Assembly (NCBI RefSeq): GCF_029675105.1
Contig: NZ_JAQQFV010000009.1
Coordinates: 248,001-312,000 of the forward strand
DNA from: Nocardia anocheti
Lineage (GTDB): Bacteria > Actinomycetota > Actinomycetes > Mycobacteriales > Mycobacteriaceae
DNA: 64,000 nucleotides
Reading direction: 5' to 3'
Positions within the stretch are counted from its first letter, which is position 1. Every line of letters begins with the position of its first letter. The notes beneath the pieces are model-generated. The model was not told where the DNA came from. It saw only the letters and a list, made by a program, of their open reading frames with translations, and ran no database searches. The position numbers and the translations under genes were made by a program. Of the stretch, positions 27,153 to 34,114 are shown piece after piece.

Positions 27153-27461
27153 CACCCGGAATTCCTGCGGCTGATGATGTGGGAGGCGCTGGAACTGGGT
27201 GCCGAGGGTGTGGACGAGACGGGGATGCGGGCCGAGCGCTACCAGCTCAAGCAGGACAAGATCGCCGACGCTCAGGAGCGCGGTGTGGTCCGTCCCGACC
27301 TGCCACCCCCGGCGCTGCTCATGCTCCTGATGGGCCTGATCAACTACCCCGATGTGATGCCGCAGGTGGGCAAGCTGGTCTTCGGGAACGAGCTGGATCA
27401 GGAGGACCTGCGCGCCTGGACCAAGGTCGCCGTGCGCCGGATCGCGGCGCCGACTTCCTGA
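27153..27461 (+). pseudogene. C-terminal fragment of a TetR-family regulator
   Basis: From about 27153 the plus strand reads HPEFLRLMMWEALELGAEG and then KQDKIADAQERGVVRPDLPPPAL, LINYPDVMPQVGKLVFG. This is the ligand-binding C-terminal domain of a TetR regulator. An in-frame TAG lies at 27132-27134, and no DNA-binding domain precedes the fragment. It abuts the truncated MFS gene head-to-head. The pair is what remains of a classical divergent TetR/exporter locus after loss of the shared centre. Confidence 0.75.
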
Positions 27462-27463
27462 GG

Positions 27464-28105
27464 TCAGGGGCGCAGGAGTTCGGTGCGATCGCCGTCGACG
27501 AGCAGGACGTCGGCGTCGGTGAGTGCCCAGTGGGGGGTGTTCTCGGCTCGGTATCCGGCCAGGAGTTTCGCCGATTCGCCGTCGGGGTCGGTGGGGGAGT
27601 CCAGGTGGACGACGAGGTGGCGGTCAACCAGGCCGAGGCCGTCCCAGCGGGGGGCGATGCCGGTGGCGGGCAGGACCTCGCCGGGGTCGTCCATCGTTTC
27701 CAGTCCGTGCAGGTCGGGGCCGAGCAGGCAGGCGCCCGCGCTGTATCCGGCGTAGACCAGGGCGTCCTCGGCGAGCAGGGCGGGGAGGACGGAATCGGCT
27801 CCGCTGCGGGCGAATTGGGCGCGCAGGACGAAGGTGTTGCCGCCACGTACCCATACGAGAGGATAGGAGCGCAGCGTCTTCTCCAGCTGCGCGGGCTGTC
27901 CGACGTAGTCGCGCAGATCCAGGACCTCGGGGGAATAGCCCAGGGCCGCAAGCGGTGTCACGTCGCTGGTGACGGCCGCCGACCAGGCGGCGGGCCAGGC
28001 GTCGCACGCGTTCGGGATCACCGCGACCCGGCCCGGCGGCCCGGCGAGGGCGGTGAGTCGGTCGGCGAAGGCGCCGAATCGGTAGGAGGACAGGAACAGT
28101 CGCAT
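27464..28105 (-). CDS. Peptidase E (S51) family protein
   Basis: A 213-residue S51-family serine peptidase with the nucleophile motif YAGYSAGACLL (Ser in GYSAGA), VWVRGGNTFVLRAQFARSG upstream, and GLGLVDRHLVVHLDSP after it. The family cleaves Asp-X dipeptides, or cyanophycin in relatives. ATG 28105 overlaps the stop of the upstream gene by one base (TGATG), so the two are translationally coupled. The physiological substrate is unknown. Confidence 0.85.
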   Translation of the reverse strand: MRLFLSSYRFGAFADRLTALAGPPGRVAVIPNACDAWPAAWSAAVTSDVTPLAALGYSPEVLDLRDYVGQPAQLEKTLRSYPLVWVRGGNTFVLRAQFARSGADSVLPALLAEDALVYAGYSAGACLLGPDLHGLETMDDPGEVLPATGIAPRWDGLGLVDRHLVVHLDSPTDPDGESAKLLAGYRAENTPHWALTDADVLLVDGDRTELLRP

Positions 28106-28947
28106 CAGATCGTGAAGGCCAGGTTCCGCACCAGGCGGGCGCCGAGGTCGGTGTCGCCGTCGATGTCGATCGCGCCGAGGTGCTCGTCGACGGTGATCCG
28201 GCCGCCGCGCAGGCGCGCGAACAGGCCCGAGTCCAGACGGATCACCGTGGTCGGGGTGCCTTCGGCGGTGTCGAGCAGGACGCCGCGTCCGTCCACCACC
28301 GCCACGTGCACCTGCCTGGTCACCGGACCGGTGAGCTCCAGGGTGATGTGCGCGCCCTCGGGTGCCTCGGCGCCCTTCACCACCGCGCGGCCCAGGCCGA
28401 GGGTGAGTTCGGTGAAGGCGGTCTCCGCGCGGTCGCCGCCCTCGGGCACGCTGCGGCCGATGCCGTCGGCGAGGTCGAGCTCGTGCATCCAACAGTCGAA
28501 CAGCCGCACCCGCATGAAGCGGCCGTAGGGGACCTGGCCGACCGGCGAGACGGTGGGCTCGGCCCAGGCGTCGTCGTCCATCGCGACCAGCGCGGCGCGG
28601 CGGCGTTCGGTGACCTCGTCGAACAGTGCGAGCAGGCGCTTGCCCGAGAGCGGGCGCAGCCGGTCGACCCAGATCTCGTTGAGCACCGCGACCTCGTTGC
28701 GCACGTGCGGCAGGGTGCGCACATCGGTCTTGGGGCGCAGCGGGTCGTGCGGCGGCGGGGTCTCGCCCAGCAGCCAGGACTCGGTGCCGATCACGTGTGC
28801 GACCACGTCGAAGATCGTCCAGCCGGGCAGTGGCGATGGCCTGCGCCAGGCGTTCTCGTCGAGGTCGGCGACCAGGGCGGCGATGGCCTCCCACTGCTGG
28901 GCGAGCAGATCGGTGAGGTGCTCGCGTTCCGGCGTGCGGTCGGTCAT
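28105..28947 (-). CDS. Mycothiol-dependent maleylpyruvate-isomerase-family protein
   Basis: A 280-residue DinB/MDMPI-fold protein. The N-terminal four-helix metal domain has LPGWTIFDVVAHVIGTESWL (first His ligand) and RLFDCWMHELDLADGIG (the H-x3-D pair). A C-terminal sterol-carrier-like domain (ITLELTGPVTRQVHVAVV, RGGRITVDEH) follows. Family members use mycothiol, the actinobacterial thiol, for isomerisation or conjugation; the actual substrate is unknown. It overlaps the HIT gene upstream by 4 bp (ATGA) and peptidase E downstream by one base, forming a three-gene operon. Confidence 0.85.
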   Translation of the reverse strand: MTDRTPEREHLTDLLAQQWEAIAALVADLDENAWRRPSPLPGWTIFDVVAHVIGTESWLLGETPPPHDPLRPKTDVRTLPHVRNEVAVLNEIWVDRLRPLSGKRLLALFDEVTERRRAALVAMDDDAWAEPTVSPVGQVPYGRFMRVRLFDCWMHELDLADGIGRSVPEGGDRAETAFTELTLGLGRAVVKGAEAPEGAHITLELTGPVTRQVHVAVVDGRGVLLDTAEGTPTTVIRLDSGLFARLRGGRITVDEHLGAIDIDGDTDLGARLVRNLAFTI

Positions 28948-29420
28948 CCCTGGGCTCCTTCGGGGGCGTTCGCCGACGGATCCGCCGGTCGCTGCGCGTC
29001 CAGCGCGGTCAGACCGGCGCGGATGGCGGCGGCCGTGGAGGTGGTGTCGTAGGGGCGGCGCAGCAGGAAGCCCTTGGCGAAGGCCAGCTTGTCGCCGTGC
29101 TTGCGCGGCACGACGTGCAGGTGGACGTGGCCGACGGTCTGGAAGGCGGCGGTGCCGTCGTTGAGGATGAGGTTGGCGCCGTCGCTGGCCAGGCCGCCGC
29201 GGCGCAGGGCGCGGGCGAGGCGATGGCCGGTGCGGAAGAGATCGGCGCCCGCGTCGGCGGGCAGATCGTCGAGCTCGGTGGCGTGCGCCCGGGGGACGAT
29301 CAGGGTGTGTCCGCGGGTGATGGGGCGGATGTCGAGGAACGCGCAGACCGCGTCGTCCTCGTAGACCTTGGTGGCCGGTGCGGTCCCCGCAACGATCCGG
29401 CAGAAGACGCAGTCGTTCAC
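28944..29420 (-). CDS. HIT-family nucleotide hydrolase
   Basis: A 158-residue histidine-triad protein. It opens with the Cys pair CVFCRI (usual zinc-site start of the family), then VYEDDAVCAFLDIRPITRGHTLIVPR. The triad is HVHLHVVPR (H-x-H-x-H). HIT proteins hydrolyse or transfer from AMP-linked substrates. The C-terminus extends about 40 residues past the fold (DAQRPADPSANAPEGAQG). It is the first gene of the HIT-MDMPI-peptidase E operon. Confidence 0.9.
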   Translation of the reverse strand: MNDCVFCRIVAGTAPATKVYEDDAVCAFLDIRPITRGHTLIVPRAHATELDDLPADAGADLFRTGHRLARALRRGGLASDGANLILNDGTAAFQTVGHVHLHVVPRKHGDKLAFAKGFLLRRPYDTTSTAAAIRAGLTALDAQRPADPSANAPEGAQG

Positions 29421-29544
29421 GGTCTCGACCCTACGGTGTGGTGTGGCCCGCGCAACAGCCCGAACCCGGTGCGGGCATGACGCGCGTCACGTCCGCGGAC
29501 CCGTATCCTGGCGTCGAGCTGGTCCGATTTGACCGTTCATGTAC

Positions 29545-29558
29545 TGGACGCTTGTCCA
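29545..29558. promoter_or_regulatory. Dyad TGGAC-GCTT-GTCCA in the transhydrogenase upstream region
   Basis: The 284-bp region between the divergent HIT and transhydrogenase starts contains a perfect 5-bp inverted repeat with a 4-bp centre, 147 bp before the pntAA start. A TTGACC hexamer lies 11 bp upstream (29529-29534). A TetR-type operator is possible but no regulator gene adjoins. Nothing else convincing was seen in this gap. Confidence 0.3.
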
Positions 29559-29704
29559 ACTATCCGCTGTGACAGGCATCTCCGCTAGGCTCACCGCCAG
29601 CCGAGTACAGTTGCGAGGATTTCAGCTGAACCTACTCGTAGGTAACATTCGGCTGATCCCGTTGTTCCCCGGCTCGAAGCCAGCACGAAAAGGAAGTCTG
29701 ACTA

Positions 29705-30823
29705 GTGGAGACAACGCACAACGTGGGCGAGGAATCGCCGCGCGGAGCGCGTGTCGGAGTCGTTCGCGAGTCCGGCCCGGGTGAGCGGCGAGTCGCAGTG
29801 GTGCCCAAGATCATCCCCGCCCTGTCCAAGCAGGGCGTCGAGGTGGTCGTGGAAGCCGGTGCGGGCCTCGGCGCGCTCATTCCCGACGCGGCCTATGTAG
29901 AGGCAGGCGCGACCATCGGTGATCCGTGGTCGGCCGATGTCGTGGTCAAGGTCGCCCCGCCCAGCGATGCCGAGGTGGGCAAGCTGAGCTCCGGGCAGAC
30001 GCTGATCGGGTTCCTCGCCCCGCGTAACGCCGACAACCAGATCGGCGCCCTCAAGGCCGCGGGTGTGCAGGCCTTCGCCGTCGAGGCGATCCCGCGTATC
30101 TCGCGTGCCCAGGTGATGGACGCGCTGTCGTCGCAGGCCAACGTGGCGGGCTACAAGGCCGTGCTGCTCGCCGCCTCGGAGTCGACCCGCTTCTTCCCGA
30201 TGCTCACCACCGCCGCGGGCACCGTGAAGCCCGCGACCGTGCTGGTGCTCGGCGTCGGTGTGGCCGGTCTGCAGGCGCTGGCCACGGCCAAGCGTCTCGG
30301 TGGTCGCACCACCGGCTACGACGTGCGTCCCGAGGTCGCCGATCAGGTGCGCTCGGTCGGCGCCCAGTGGCTCGACCTGGGCATCGACGCCGCCGGTGAG
30401 GGTGGCTACGCCCGCGAGCTCACCGACGAGGAGAAGGCCCAGCAGCAGAAGGCGCTCGAAGACGCGATCAAGGGTTTCGACGTGGTGATCACCACCGCGC
30501 TGGTGCCGGGCCGTCCCGCGCCGCGCCTGGTCACCGCCGCCGCTGTCGAGGGCATGAAGCCCGGCAGCGTGATCGTCGACCTGGCCGGGGAGACCGGCGG
30601 CAACTGCGAACTCACCGAGCCCGGCGAGATCGTGGTCAAGCACGAGGTCACCATCGCCTCGCCGCTGAACCTGCCCGCCACCATGCCCGAGCACGCCAGC
30701 GAGCTGTACTCCAAGAACATCGCGGCGCTGCTGGAACTGATGCTGGTCGACGGCAAGCTCGCGCCCGATTTCGAGGATCAGGTGCTCGCCGATTCCTGTG
30801 TCACCCGTGAGGTGGAAGCCTGA
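29705..30823 (+). CDS. pntAA: NAD(P) transhydrogenase subunit alpha part 1 (NAD-binding domain I)
   Basis: The dI subunit of the proton-translocating transhydrogenase, which binds NAD(H) and passes hydride to NADP+ driven by the proton motive force. The 372-residue protein starts at GTG 29705. It has VGVVRESGPGERRVAVVPK, the Rossmann segment VLVLGVGVAGLQALATAKRLGG and RFFPMLTTAAGTV. It contains no membrane helices, as expected for the split three-gene form. Its TGA overlaps the next ATG by one base. Confidence 0.94.
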   Translation: METTHNVGEESPRGARVGVVRESGPGERRVAVVPKIIPALSKQGVEVVVEAGAGLGALIPDAAYVEAGATIGDPWSADVVVKVAPPSDAEVGKLSSGQTLIGFLAPRNADNQIGALKAAGVQAFAVEAIPRISRAQVMDALSSQANVAGYKAVLLAASESTRFFPMLTTAAGTVKPATVLVLGVGVAGLQALATAKRLGGRTTGYDVRPEVADQVRSVGAQWLDLGIDAAGEGGYARELTDEEKAQQQKALEDAIKGFDVVITTALVPGRPAPRLVTAAAVEGMKPGSVIVDLAGETGGNCELTEPGEIVVKHEVTIASPLNLPATMPEHASELYSKNIAALLELMLVDGKLAPDFEDQVLADSCVTREVEA

Positions 30824-31125
30824 TGTACACCGAACTCCTCGCGAACATCGCGATCCTGGTCCTGTCCGGGTTCGTCGGCTTCGCGGTCATCTCCAAGGTT
30901 CCCAACACCCTGCACACCCCGCTGATGTCGGGCACCAACGCCATCCACGGCATCGTGGTGCTCGGCGCGCTGGTGACGCTGGGCAACGTCAAGGACCCCT
31001 CGCTGCTGGTGCAGGTGATCCTGTTCGTCGCCGTGGTGTTCGGAACCTTGAACGTCATCGGTGGCTTCGTGGTCACCGACCGCATGCTCGGCATGTTCAA
31101 GGGTAAGAAGAAGGCGGCCGAGTGA
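30823..31125 (+). CDS. pntAB: NAD(P) transhydrogenase subunit alpha part 2 (membrane)
   Basis: A 100-residue membrane piece of dII with three predicted helices: LLANIAILVLSGFVGFAVIS, GIVVLGALVTLG and LLVQVILFVAVVFGTLNVIGGF. The loop SKVPNTLHTPLMSGTNAIHG is diagnostic, and FVVTDRMLGMFK ends the last helix. It overlaps genes on both sides by short TGATG-type junctions, so the three subunits are translationally coupled. Confidence 0.94.
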   Translation: MYTELLANIAILVLSGFVGFAVISKVPNTLHTPLMSGTNAIHGIVVLGALVTLGNVKDPSLLVQVILFVAVVFGTLNVIGGFVVTDRMLGMFKGKKKAAE

Positions 31126-32561
31126 TGCACGCAGTCGACAACATGACCTACCTGGTCAACGGCCTCTACATCGTGGCCTTCTCCATGTTCATCTACGGTC
31201 TGATGGGCCTGACCGGCCCGAAGACCGCGGTGCGCGGTAACCAGATCGCCGCCGTCGGCATGGGCCTGGCGGTCGTGGCGACGCTGATCTCCATCCGCCA
31301 CGCCGAACTGCTGAACTGGATCCTCATCGGCGCCGGTCTGGTCGTCGGTGTGGCGCTGGGTGTGCCGCCCGCCGTGCGCACCAAGATGACCGAGATGCCG
31401 CAGCTGGTCGCCGCGTTCAACGGCGTCGGTGGTGGCACGGTCGCGCTCATCGCGTGGGCCGAGTTCATCGACAGCACCGGCTTCTCCCAGCTGCACGACG
31501 AGCCGAACATCCACATCATCATCGGCTCGCTGTTCGCCGCGGTGATCGGTTCGATCTCCTTCTGGGGCTCGATCATCGCCTTCGCCAAGCTGCAGGAGAT
31601 CCTGTCCGGCAAGCCGATCGGCATCGGCAAGCTGCAGCAGCCGCTGAACCTGCTGCTGCTCGTCGGCGCGATCGTGTGCGCCGTGGTGATCGGCCTCGGC
31701 GCCGACAACGGTGGCGTCTCGCAGCTGTGGATGATCGCGCTGCTGGTGCTCGCGGGCATCCTCGGCCTGATGGTCGTGCTGCCCATCGGTGGCGCCGATA
31801 TGCCGGTCGTCATCTCGCTGCTCAACGCCCTGACCGGTCTGTCGGCCGCGGCCGCGGGTCTGGCGCTGAACAACACCGCGATGATCGTCGCGGGCATGAT
31901 CGTCGGCGCGTCCGGCACCATCCTGACCAACCTCATGGCCAAGGCCATGAACCGCTCCATCCCGGCCATCGTCGCCGGTGGTTTCGGTGGCGGTGGCGGC
32001 GCGGCCGCCGGTGGCAGCGGCGAGGCCAAGTCGGCCAAGGCCACCTCCGCGGCCGACGCCGCGATCCAGATGGCCTACGCCAACCAGGTCATCGTGGTGC
32101 CCGGTTACGGTATGGCCGTGGCCCAGGCTCAGCACGCGGTCAAGGAGATGGCCTCGCTGCTCGAGGGCAAGGGTGTCGAGGTCAAGTACGCGATCCACCC
32201 GGTCGCCGGTCGTATGCCCGGCCACATGAACGTGCTGCTGGCCGAGGCCGAGGTCTCCTACGACGCCATGAAGGAAATGGACGACATCAACGGCGAGTTC
32301 AACCGCACCGATGTGGTCCTGGTGATCGGCGCCAACGACGTCACCAACCCGGCGGCGCGCGAGGACAAGTCCAGCCCGATCTACGGCATGCCGGTCCTCA
32401 ACGTCGACCAGGCCAAGAGCGTCATCGTGCTCAAGCGCTCGATGAACTCCGGCTTCGCGGGCATCGACAACCCGCTGTTCTACGCCGACCACACCTCCAT
32501 GCTGTTCGGCGACGCCAAGAAGTCCGTCGGTGCGGTCACCGAGGAACTGAAGGCGCTGTAA
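31125..32561 (+). CDS. pntB: NAD(P) transhydrogenase subunit beta
   Basis: A subunit with about nine membrane helices in its first 270 residues (YLVNGLYIVAFSMFIYGLMGL onward, including the proton-channel region), a Gly-rich linker, and the NADP(H)-binding dIII domain. The dIII motifs are VIVVPGYGMAVAQAQHAVKE, AIHPVAGRMPGHMNVLLAEA, VLVIGANDVTNPAAR and VIVLKRSMNSGFAGIDNPLF. ATG 31125 is preferred because it repeats the TGATG junction of the previous pair; GTG 31122 would add one residue. A strong terminator follows. Confidence 0.95.
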   Translation: MHAVDNMTYLVNGLYIVAFSMFIYGLMGLTGPKTAVRGNQIAAVGMGLAVVATLISIRHAELLNWILIGAGLVVGVALGVPPAVRTKMTEMPQLVAAFNGVGGGTVALIAWAEFIDSTGFSQLHDEPNIHIIIGSLFAAVIGSISFWGSIIAFAKLQEILSGKPIGIGKLQQPLNLLLLVGAIVCAVVIGLGADNGGVSQLWMIALLVLAGILGLMVVLPIGGADMPVVISLLNALTGLSAAAAGLALNNTAMIVAGMIVGASGTILTNLMAKAMNRSIPAIVAGGFGGGGGAAAGGSGEAKSAKATSAADAAIQMAYANQVIVVPGYGMAVAQAQHAVKEMASLLEGKGVEVKYAIHPVAGRMPGHMNVLLAEAEVSYDAMKEMDDINGEFNRTDVVLVIGANDVTNPAAREDKSSPIYGMPVLNVDQAKSVIVLKRSMNSGFAGIDNPLFYADHTSMLFGDAKKSVGAVTEELKAL

Positions 32562-32574
32562 GTCGCACGTCACA

Positions 32575-32611
32575 GAGGCCCCCGCCGTTCCCCGTGAACG
32601 GCGGGGGCCTC
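32575..32611 (+). terminator. Terminator of the transhydrogenase operon
   Basis: A perfect 16-bp stem GAGGCCCCCGCCGTTC (32575-32590) with 32596-32611 around the loop CCCGT, starting 14 bases after the pntB stop. Confidence 0.9.
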
Positions 32612-32651
32612 TTGCGTCCGGTCTGGTCCCGCGCTCCTGCCGAGATGACAC

Positions 32652-32965
32652 CTCTCGACCATCACCGTCGCCGAGATCCGCTACGGCCTGGCCGCCATGC
32701 CGCAGGGTGCCCGCCGGGACCGGATGCTGGAACGCTTCGAGAGCAGGATCATGCCGTTGTTCGCCGGTCGTGTGCTGCTTTCGGCCCGGCCGACGCCGCG
32801 GAATACGCCGACCTCCTGGCGACCGCCAGGGCGGCGGGAATCGCGATCGGCCGGTACGACGGGTACATCATCGCGGCCACGGCCAAGGCCGCCGGAATGA
32901 GCGTGGCCACGCGCGACACCGCGTTCCGCGCGACCGGTGTCGGGGTCATCGATCCGTGGGAGTGA
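32652..32965 (+). pseudogene. VapC-type PIN toxin remnant, truncated and frameshifted
   Basis: From 32652 the plus strand reads LSTITVAEIRYGLAAMPQG and then RRDRMLERFESRIMPLFAGRVLL, the central part of a FitB/VapC PIN nuclease with its conserved Glu. Near 32780 the frame shifts. The rest continues as AAEYADLLATARAAGIAIG and IIAATAKAAGMSVATRDTAF, ending GVGVIDPWE, the usual C-terminus of this family. An in-frame stop (32646-32648) precedes the homology, and the N-terminal strand with the first catalytic Asp is missing. No antitoxin gene is left. It lies just after the pntB terminator. Confidence 0.75.
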
Positions 32966-33011
32966 TCTGCGAACGCGACTGCGGAATCGGGTGCGGACCC
33001 GGAAACGCGAA

Positions 33012-33047
33012 TCACCCCGCCCGCTGGAGATCCGGCGGACGGGGTGA
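33012..33047 (-). terminator. Terminator downstream of the first siderophore-binding protein
   Basis: Stem TCACCCCG/CGGGGTGA extended by CCGC/GCGG with one mismatch (33012-33024 with 33034-33047), located 34 bases past the minus-strand stop at 33081. Confidence 0.6.
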
Positions 33048-33080
33048 TGGGGCGGCGAACTGATCAGCCCGCCTGGGGGC

Positions 33081-34079
33081 TTACTTGAAGCGCTGGGCCA
33101 GGAGGTCCAGGGTGGCCATGGCCTCGCGGTAGTCGGGGCGCTTGGCGGTGGCGGGGAGCTCGTAGAGCTGGCCCTTCTGGAAGGCGGGGAGCATGGCCAG
33201 GGCCGGGTCCTGCTTCAGCTGGGCGATGTCGCGGCCGCCGTCGAGCTTGATGACGAACAGCACGGGGGCGTCGACGACGGTGCTCAGCAGTTCGGGGCTG
33301 AAGGTGACCCAGTCACCGGCCTGGGCGCGTTCCGGGTTGCCCGCCTTGGCCTCGATCTTGTCGTCGATGGTGATGCCGACATCGGTGAGCAGGTTGGCCA
33401 GCGGGGTCTTGGGGGCCAACAGGATCGGCTTGGCGTCGGCCTGCGACTGGTAGACCGCCGCCGCGCCCTGGGGCAGCTTGAGGCCCTTCTTCACCTGCGC
33501 GACCTTGTCGGTGTAGGCGGTGATCATGCCGTCCACCTTCTCGGGACGGTTCACGTAGTTGGCCACCGACTTCAGCTGGTCCTGCCAGTTGGCGGCGTCG
33601 GAGGGCACCAGGGCGGTGGGGGCGACAGCGGCGAGCTTGTCGTAGTTCTTGATGGTCTGCTGACCGGGCCAGCCGGGGCCGCCACCGATGATCAGGTCGG
33701 GCTTCTGGGCGGCGATGAACTCCAGGTTCAGGTCGTCACCGGAGGGCACCGCCACGGTGCCCTGCTCCTTGGCGTCCGCGGCCCAGGCGGCCGGGAACTC
33801 GCCGGGGGCGAGGGTGACACCCAGGATGCGCGGATCCGCGGCGGTCACCTTGGCGTCGAGGTCGTAGAGGTACCCGGCGAGGGCGCCGTTGAGGACCACG
33901 ATGCGCTGCGGGTCGGCGGGGACGGTGACCTGGCCCTTGGGGGTGTCCACCTGGCGGGTACCGCCACCGGCGGCTTCATCGGAGTTGGAGCTGCTGCAGC
34001 CCACGGCCGTCGCGGTGACCGCGACGATGAGGAGTGCGGCGGCGGCGCGCATGCGCGCCGTCATTCGGTGCCTTGACAT
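33081..34079 (-). CDS. Ferric-siderophore ABC transporter substrate-binding lipoprotein (copy 1)
   Basis: A 332-residue lipoprotein. The signal peptide MTARMRAAAALLIVAVTATA leads to the lipobox AVGC, Cys at about residue 28. The mature protein is a class III (FepB/FhuD-like) binding fold: VPADPQRIVVLNGALAGYLYDLDAK, PDLIIGGGPGWPGQQTIKNYDKLAAVAPTALVP (N-lobe; split by IIGGG), and a C-lobe ending RPDYREAMATLDLLAQRF. It lies 35 bp downstream of the NRPS on the same strand and is closely related to the protein at 49660. It should capture the ferric siderophore made by this locus. The permeases are in the other operon. Confidence 0.88.
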   Translation of the reverse strand: MSRHRMTARMRAAAALLIVAVTATAVGCSSSNSDEAAGGGTRQVDTPKGQVTVPADPQRIVVLNGALAGYLYDLDAKVTAADPRILGVTLAPGEFPAAWAADAKEQGTVAVPSGDDLNLEFIAAQKPDLIIGGGPGWPGQQTIKNYDKLAAVAPTALVPSDAANWQDQLKSVANYVNRPEKVDGMITAYTDKVAQVKKGLKLPQGAAAVYQSQADAKPILLAPKTPLANLLTDVGITIDDKIEAKAGNPERAQAGDWVTFSPELLSTVVDAPVLFVIKLDGGRDIAQLKQDPALAMLPAFQKGQLYELPATAKRPDYREAMATLDLLAQRFK

Positions 34080-34114
34080 GGAGTGTTTTCCTTCTTTCTA
34101 TCCAGGTGGAGAGT

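Noticed and set aside
27174-27461. A complete small TetR protein from ATG 27174
   Set aside because: It contains only the ligand-binding C-terminal domain; homology continues upstream of the ATG to about 27153 and then breaks, so it is a fragment.
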